From Marinilactibacillus piezotolerans (GTDB lineage: Bacteria; Bacillota; Bacilli; Lactobacillales; Carnobacteriaceae_A): DNA of 56,817 nt. The notes beneath the pieces were generated by a model. It saw only the letters and a program-made list of their open reading frames with translations. It ran no database searches and was not told the origin of the DNA. The stretch spans positions 1 to 56,817 of the forward strand of contig NZ_FOSJ01000013.1 in the NCBI RefSeq assembly GCF_900114235.1, given 5' to 3'. Position numbers and translations under genes: made by a program. Shown piece by piece: positions 51,890-56,817 of the stretch. How positions within the stretch are numbered: position 1 is the stretch's first letter; each line of letters begins with the position of its first letter.

Positions 51890-53305
51890 ATGAAACAAAC
51901 AATTCCAGAAAACTTCATACTTGGAGCCGGATCTTCTGCTTGGCAGACTGAAGGCTGGCAAGGAAAAAAAGAAGGACAAGATTCCTATCTAGACGCTTGG
52001 TATAAGAAAGAAAACTTTGTCTGGCACGAAGGATACGGACCAGCTGTAGCAACGAATTTTATGGAAAAATATCAAGATGATATTGACCACATGCAAGAAA
52101 TCGGCTTAACACATTATCGCACCAGCATCAACTGGTCAAGATTCTTTACAGATTACGAAGAACTGGTCGTAGATGAAGATTACGTTGAGCATGTAAATAA
52201 TGTAATCAATGCTTTGATCAAAGCGAATGTAGAACCGATGCTATGTCTTGAACATTATGAATTACCTGCCTATTTACTAGAAAAATATGATGGCTGGAGT
52301 TCTAAGAAAGTAGTCGAATTGTTTGTCGAGTATGCTAAAATCGCTTTTGATCGTTTTGGAGACCGTGTGAAGAGCTGGTTTGTTTTTAATGAACCAGTGG
52401 TAGTTCAAACAAGAGTTTATCTAGATGCGATCAGATGGCCCCATGAACAAAATGCAGCGAAATGGATGCAGTGGAATCATCATAAAGTGTTAGCTACAGC
52501 TAAAGTAGTTGCTGCTTATCGAAATGGCGGATTTGATGGACGTATCGGTACGATTTTGAATCCAGAAGTGACTTATGCACGTTCGACTTCAAAAGCTGAT
52601 CAGAAAGCAGCACACATATTTGACTTATTCTACAATCGGGTATTTTTAGATCCTGCTGTTAAAGGAGAGTATCCAAAGGAGTTGCTTTCTTTACTGAAAA
52701 AGCATGATATTCTTTTTGAACATGATGAAAACGAGCTGGAAATAATTAAAAAGAATACCGTCGACTTCCTGGGCATTAATCTATATTTTCCGAAAAGAGT
52801 ACAAGCACCAAAACATTCGTGGAATGAGAACGCTCCATTCCATCCGGAAATGTACTATGATGCTTTTGAATTACCAGGACGTAGAATGAATAAATCCAGA
52901 GGATGGGAAATTTATCCGAAATTAATGTACGATATGGCTATGCGTATCAAAGATGAATACAACAATATTCCTTGGCTCATTACAGAAAATGGCATGGGAA
53001 TAGAAGCAGAAGAACGCTTCATGAACGATAAAGGAGAGGTCCAAGATGACTACAGAATCGACTTTATCGGCGAACATCTGTCATGGTTGCTGAAAGCTGT
53101 TAAAGCAGGTTCCAGTTGTGAGGGATACATGTTATGGGCCTTTACAGATTGCGTTTCACCAATGAATGCTTTCAAAAATCGTTACGGCCTAGTTAGAATT
53201 GATCTTGAAAACGACCGCGGCCGTTCACTTAAAAAATCTGGTCAATGGTATAAACAGATTATCGAACAGAGAGAGCTCGTTAGTGAAGACATTCAATATA
53301 AATAA
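51890..53305 (+). CDS. GH1 6-phospho-beta-glucosidase
   Basis: This 471-residue cytosolic enzyme has acid/base Glu168 in FNEPVV and nucleophile Glu366 in LITENGMG. The C-terminal SPMNAFKNRYGLVRIDL resembles the phosphate-binding loop of 6-phospho-glucosidases such as GmuD. The N-terminal substrate motif is WQTEGWQ. It cleaves sugar 6-phosphates delivered by the PTS. The upstream gene is the EIIC with the amber codon, so its substrate supply may depend on another permease. It ends at a strong terminator. Confidence 0.9.
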   Translation: MKQTIPENFILGAGSSAWQTEGWQGKKEGQDSYLDAWYKKENFVWHEGYGPAVATNFMEKYQDDIDHMQEIGLTHYRTSINWSRFFTDYEELVVDEDYVEHVNNVINALIKANVEPMLCLEHYELPAYLLEKYDGWSSKKVVELFVEYAKIAFDRFGDRVKSWFVFNEPVVVQTRVYLDAIRWPHEQNAAKWMQWNHHKVLATAKVVAAYRNGGFDGRIGTILNPEVTYARSTSKADQKAAHIFDLFYNRVFLDPAVKGEYPKELLSLLKKHDILFEHDENELEIIKKNTVDFLGINLYFPKRVQAPKHSWNENAPFHPEMYYDAFELPGRRMNKSRGWEIYPKLMYDMAMRIKDEYNNIPWLITENGMGIEAEERFMNDKGEVQDDYRIDFIGEHLSWLLKAVKAGSSCEGYMLWAFTDCVSPMNAFKNRYGLVRIDLENDRGRSLKKSGQWYKQIIEQRELVSEDIQYK

Positions 53306-53313
53306 ATAGTATA

Positions 53314-53358
53314 CGATATCTCAACAAGTTATTTAAAGCTTGTTGAGATATCGTTTTT
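53314..53358 (+). terminator. terminator of the beta-glucoside operon
   Basis: CGATATCTCAACAAG (53314-53328) pairs perfectly with CTTGTTGAGATATCG (53339-53353), then TTTTT. Confidence 0.9.
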
Positions 53359-53473
53359 CTATATTCTTTCCTTTTGACTCGCAAAACTTGGATAATCAAA
53401 TTCAAATCCTACTATCCTTGGGAATAGAGCACTTGATTTATACTCAAATTCAAATTAAAATAGAGTAGCTATT

Positions 53474-53502
53474 TTGACAAATCGGACAGATTATGGTTTA
53501 CT
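53474..53502 (+). promoter_or_regulatory. promoter of the ArsR-type gene
   Basis: TTGACA (53474-53479), a 17-base spacer and TTTACT (53497-53502). An AAGATTATT/AATAATCTT inverted repeat lies between it and the ribosome binding site. Confidence 0.7.
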
Positions 53503-53574
53503 CAAAAATAGGCAAATGATTCGTAAGATTATTACATTTAATAATCTTTACATAAAGGATCGAGGAGAGAAGAA

Positions 53575-53886
53575 ATGGAAGATAACTTAACATCGGCAGT
53601 AGATAAAAATACGATTCAGCTTGTCAGTCAGTTTTTTAAAGCAATCAGCGATCCAACCAGGATTTCCATCGTCTTTCTGTTACATGACAGAGAGTTAAGT
53701 GTCGGCGATATAGCAACAGCACTCGACATGAATCAGTCTGCAATCTCACATCAGCTGAGTACCTTAAAAGCGAAACGTCTAGTCAAACCAAGAAGAAGTG
53801 GGAAAACGGTCTATTATAGTCTGGATGATGATCACGTCCTGAAAATACTAGATCAAGTGATCACACATACTAGAGAAGAATGCTAA
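53575..53886 (+). CDS. ArsR/SmtB family metal-sensing repressor
   Basis: This 103-residue protein is a winged helix of the SmtB/CzrA type (ISDPTRISIVFLLHD, MNQSAISHQLSTLKAKRLV). The C-terminal helix keeps a complete alpha5 metal site, Asp85-x-His87, His98 and Glu101, with the same spacing as SmtB (D, H, H, E); this predicts Zn(II) or Co(II) sensing. No alpha3N Cys site is present. GAGGAGAG supports the ATG. It is convergent with the P-type ATPase gene, whose promoter carries a matching operator. Confidence 0.9.
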   Translation: MEDNLTSAVDKNTIQLVSQFFKAISDPTRISIVFLLHDRELSVGDIATALDMNQSAISHQLSTLKAKRLVKPRRSGKTVYYSLDDDHVLKILDQVITHTREEC

Positions 53887-53934
53887 AACAAGCATGGAAA
53901 GCTTTAATAATCTCAGCTTTCCATGCTTGTTTTA
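53885..53934. terminator. bidirectional terminator between arsR-type and ATPase genes
   Basis: AAAACAAGCATGGAAAGCT (53885-53903) pairs over 19 bp with AGCTTTCCATGCTTGTTTT (53915-53933), with T or A runs on both sides. Confidence 0.9.
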
Positions 53935-53948
53935 TTGTGTCTATAGAA

Positions 53949-55864
53949 TCAGTCTTTGACCGGTAATAACAATCTCAAACCATTTAAAATAACCAGCAGT
54001 GTACTTCCTTCGTGAGCTAATACCCCGATACCAATGTCAACCTTGCCTACTAAATTTAATCCATTTAAAAGTAAAACAATGAACATAGAGAACAAAATAT
54101 TCTGCCAGACCACTTTATCTACTTTTTTAGAAACTTTATGAGCATATTGGAACTTAGTTAAGTCATTTTGCATAATCACAGCATCTGCTACATCAATTGC
54201 AACATCCGTTCCGTTCCCCATAGCGAAACCAATATCTGATGCCACTAGAGCTGGTGCATCATTGATCCCATCTCCAAGCATGACGGTTTCCCCATATTGT
54301 TTTTGAGTGGAATGAATAATTTCTGATTTGTTTTCTGGCAGTACATTACCAATGACTTCGTCAATCGCAACTAGCTTACCGACAGCTTCTCCAGTAAGTT
54401 TTGAGTCTCCAGTAATCATAGCCGTGTGAATTCCTTGATCTTTAAAGTATTGAATGACAGTTTTAGCATCTTTATTCGGTAAGTCCATCATTGCGATCAG
54501 TCCCACCACGCTGTCATTCTCACTGAAATACACAACGGTTTTTCCTTCTTTGGCTAATGTTTCATTTTGTCTTTCGATTTCTGCTGGGACATTCGTAAAC
54601 GTAGAAGGTTTTCCAATACGGTACTGTTTATTTTGATGTTCAGCAACTAAGCCTTTGCCAATTTCATTTTCTGCATCCATTTTTATTGAAGAAGCAGAAG
54701 TGAAGGCATCCAGTATAGCATCAGCTAACGGATGATTTGCACTTTTTTCCATGGCTACAATAACATCTTTCCAGTATTCAGTATTTTCTTCGTTGACAAA
54801 ATAGTGGTCAGTAACAGCGGGTTTACCTTCAGTCAATGTACCCGTTTTGTCGAATGCAATGGCTTTGATTTTAGCTAAATTCGAAAGATAAGATCCGCCT
54901 TTGAAAAGAACGCCTTGTTTCGCTAAATTAGAGATACCTGATAGGGTTGTTGGTACTGCACTAGCAGCCAAAGCACAAGGTGAAGCAGAGATTAACATAA
55001 TCATTCCGCGGTAAAAACTAGTATTCCAGCTCCATCCTACTAAGAATGGTGTAAGTAAGATAAATACTGGAACAACAATCATTACGATCGTTACATATTT
55101 TGGTTCTAATTTTTTAATCGTTGTAGCTGTTTTCGAAAGATTGGATTGTGACTGATTGACAAGTTCAATAATTTTAGAAAATACGGTATCTTCATTATTT
55201 TTAGTAACTTCCATTTTGAAAGAACCTTTACCATTTATCGTACTACCGAATACTTCATCGCCGGTAATTTTTTCTCGAGGAATACTTTCGCCGCTAATAG
55301 AAGCTTCATCAATATCACTAGATCCTTCAATAATCGAACCATCTGTAGGAATCTTGTCTCCTGGTAAGACCTGCAAATGATCCCCAATTGTCAAGGTTTC
55401 TACTTTAACTAATTTAGTTTCTCCTGTAGGAAGAATGAGCCTAGCTTCAGTAGGGTTCATTTCAAGTAAATGAGTAATTTCACGTTTGCTTTTACCTTCT
55501 GCGTATTCCTCAAGAAAATGGGCACCAGCGAAAATCAAAATTAACAAGGCACCTTCGTCAAAGTTACCGGTGATCGCAGCACCCAGTGCGGCAAGCGTCA
55601 TTAGGATATGAACATTAGGATGAAATCTTTTCAAGCGCAGCGACTCGGTAATCGTTTCGCCTACTCCCTCTATCATTACATGGTAACCAGCAGTAATCAT
55701 AGTAATGACGAAGAAAATATCTTCCAAGATATAGTTAAAAGAACCTATCAGTGCAATCAAATAGATAATTAAACCAATGAAAAAAAAAAGACCGGCATAT
55801 TTCCGTGATCATGCGCATGTTCAGCATGATTATGTGCTATTTTAGCCTGTTGATGAGTTTCCAT
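53949..55864 (-). CDS. P1B-4-type heavy-metal efflux ATPase, N-terminus frameshifted
   Basis: The main frame (53949-55760, 603 residues) has the actuator SISGES region, SASPCALAAS (SPC in helix 6), the phosphorylation DKTGTLTEGKP, MLGDGINDAP, and AHEGSTLLVILNG (HEGST in helix 8). SPC plus HEG(S/G)T marks the P1B-4 group, exporters of Co2+, Fe2+ or Zn2+ such as CoaT and PfeT/ZosA. The likely real start is ATG at 55864, after AAAGGGTG. It codes METHQQAKIAHNHAEHAHDH, a His-rich metal tail, but the frame is lost in a run of ten A (55780-55789 on the plus strand). One more or two fewer would restore it. Confidence 0.85.
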
Positions 55865-55941
55865 AGTAAAACACCCTTTAGTTGAATTTTTAGATCAATC
55901 ATTTTTAACAAATGAATATCCGCTCATATGTATGGTTAGAG

Positions 55942-55971
55942 TATATATATGAATCATCATTCATTTGTCAA
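55942..55971 (-). promoter_or_regulatory. promoter of the metal ATPase
   Basis: On the minus strand, TTGACA (55971-55966) is followed at 17-18 bases by ATATAT or TATATA. The spacer contains the ArsR-type operator. Confidence 0.75.
55949..55964. promoter_or_regulatory. SmtB/ArsR-type operator
   Basis: ATGAAT and ATTCAT flank CATC, inside the -35/-10 spacer of the ATPase promoter. The wider ATATATGAATCATCATTCAT context fits the 12-2-12 operators of SmtB and CzrA. The SmtB-type sensor at 53575 is the likely repressor, released by metal. Confidence 0.7.
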
Positions 55972-56323
55972 GAGAATTCTAGATTTTAATTGAAATTTAT
56001 TGATTCAAAATACCTGTACCTATTACATTTTCAGATACAGTGAACGTATAATGGCGGAGCAATAAATAAGCATTGAATCACAAGGGAAACTGACTCTTAT
56101 ATAGGTCTTTATTGTAGAAAAATTTCTATACCCGTATTAAAACGGTTTGATTAATATAGATAAATGAACGGACAATATCTTAAATAAGAAAATCTATTAT
56201 TATAGAAGAAAAAAGAAAGAAAAGATCTCATTTCAGAATTGAGATGGTAAGGAAAAGTGAATTTTTACCCCTTCATAGTTACTATATGCATTGAACCTTC
56301 AGTAAATCAGACTCTAATGTACT
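55972..56323. other. AT-rich intergenic region, no gene seen
   Basis: This stretch holds no frame with a ribosome binding site. Some pieces (GAAACTGACTCTTATATAGG at about 56087-56106) resemble parts of the 52-bp unit and may be decayed repeats. A small imperfect hairpin GATCTCATTTCAG-AATTGAGATGG lies at about 56224-56248. Confidence 0.4.
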
Positions 56324-56570
56324 AACTGGCATGAAAAAGCTAGATGAGTCGAAAGGGAAACAATGTTTATATATCAACTGAAACAGGGAAGTTGGATCAG
56401 TTGAAAGATAAACAGTGTATATGTACCAACTGGAATAGAAAGGCTAGGTGAGTCGTAAGAGAAATAGTGTTTATGTACTAACTGGAATAGAAAAACTAGG
56501 TAAGAGGTAAGAGAGGCAACCTTTATGTATCAACTGGAACAAGAAAGCAAGATGAGTCGTAAGAGAATAG
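56324..56570. repeat. 52-bp tandem repeat array B, about five diverged units
   Basis: AACTG starts at 56324, 56376, 56428, 56480 and 56532, always 52 bases apart. Units share the pattern AACTGGAATAGAAAGGCTAG followed by GTGAGTCGTAAGAGAAATAG and TGTTTATGTACC or a variant. Each differs from the next at ten or so positions, so this array is older than array A. Aligned to array A, the blocks CAACTG-A, GTGAGT-G, GA and TG-TT are kept in order. Confidence 0.85.
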
Positions 56571-56750
56571 CTATTAGGCGGTAACTTAATTAGGAGGCAC
56601 AATCAAATAAATCTACTTTTAAAACAATTATTCTAAATACGAGTCTGATAGGCAATTTTGCTATAGATAAATAAGTATACTAGGGGGGAGTAAGTTATTT
56701 TTCATGCGTTGACAAGTTTAAATCTCGAGTTTGACACTTAATTAAAACAA

Positions 56751-56796
56751 AAACTCTCTAACCCCTTATTTTTCAGGGATTTAGAGAGTTTTTTTG
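56751..56796. terminator. bidirectional terminator at the right edge
   Basis: AAACTCTCTAA (56751-56761) pairs with TTTAGAGAGTTT, with an inner CCCT/AGGG, and A and T runs on the two sides. It probably ends a minus-strand or plus-strand gene located beyond the window. Confidence 0.85.
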
Positions 56797-56817
56797 CTTT
56801 TGAAAAAGTGAGTACTA

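Noticed and set aside
56701-56750. Remnant of an insertion sequence end at the right edge
   Set aside because: TTGACA occurs twice in this stretch, but there is no transposase fragment or inverted repeat to support it.
56736-56760. Promoter at TTTGACACTT near the right edge
   Set aside because: It runs straight into a terminator hairpin and has no matching -10 at 16-18 bases.

Overview
The window is low-GC Firmicute DNA (order Lactobacillales). The gene set suggests a Carnobacteriaceae-like lactic acid bacterium such as Marinilactibacillus, Alkalibacterium or Carnobacterium. Evidence includes the strong AGGAGG-type ribosome binding sites, an M29 PepS aminopeptidase, PTS and ABC sugar systems, Na+-coupled carriers, and a tRNA-Arg without an encoded CCA. 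The genus is an inference.

Layout. (1) 1-343: right end of an IS256-type element. (2) 450-2544: a lysine riboswitch with terminator and antiterminator upstream of an NhaC-family carrier. (3) 2608-13700: mostly housekeeping and unknown genes (macro domain, DUF305, YwbE, DUF368/PopT, YlxP-like, DegV, TM-helix-repeat membrane protein, NSS transporter, metallophosphoesterase, Gfo/Idh/MocA oxidoreductase, orphan PTS IIB). (4) 13880-17800: a heterodimeric multidrug ABC exporter (BmrC/BmrD type) behind a 32-codon leader peptide and an attenuator. (5) 17825-19178: tRNA-Arg(CCU), a GNAT and an OsmC protein. (6) 19256-33964: a carbohydrate locus with two paralogous esterases, a sugar ABC transporter, GH3, a very large GH94 phosphorylase, a sulfatase-superfamily enzyme, a LacI regulator and a GH13. 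It resembles the Listeria innocua beta-1,2-glucooligosaccharide locus, but has extra enzymes that could strip ester, sulfate or phospho substituents inside the cell. (7) 34118-38056: BltD-like acetyltransferase, PepS, TetR, NamA. (8) 38091-42238: a GtrB/CsbB-GtcA-YfhO three-component glycosylation operon, probably acting on lipoteichoic acid. (9) 42245-45809: aldo/keto reductase, flavodoxin, a small FakA-like protein, a 52-bp tandem-repeat array flanked by two copies of another intergenic repeat, and a quinone-oxidoreductase-like protein. (10) 46071-49488: membrane protein, methionine aminopeptidase, acyltransferase 3, YdjM-like protein. (11) 49517-53358: a GntR-controlled beta-glucoside PTS locus whose EIIC has an in-frame amber codon. 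(12) 53474-55971: an SmtB-type ArsR sensor and a convergent P1B-4 metal ATPase, whose His-rich N-terminus is frameshifted at a 10-base homopolymer. (13) 55972-56817: a second, related 52-bp repeat array and a terminator.

The most notable items are the decorated-glucan catabolic locus with its shared palindromic operators, the two related 52-bp repeat arrays, the drug-exporter leader attenuator, and two apparent single-site gene lesions. All functional assignments come from reading motifs and recalling families; no database search was run.
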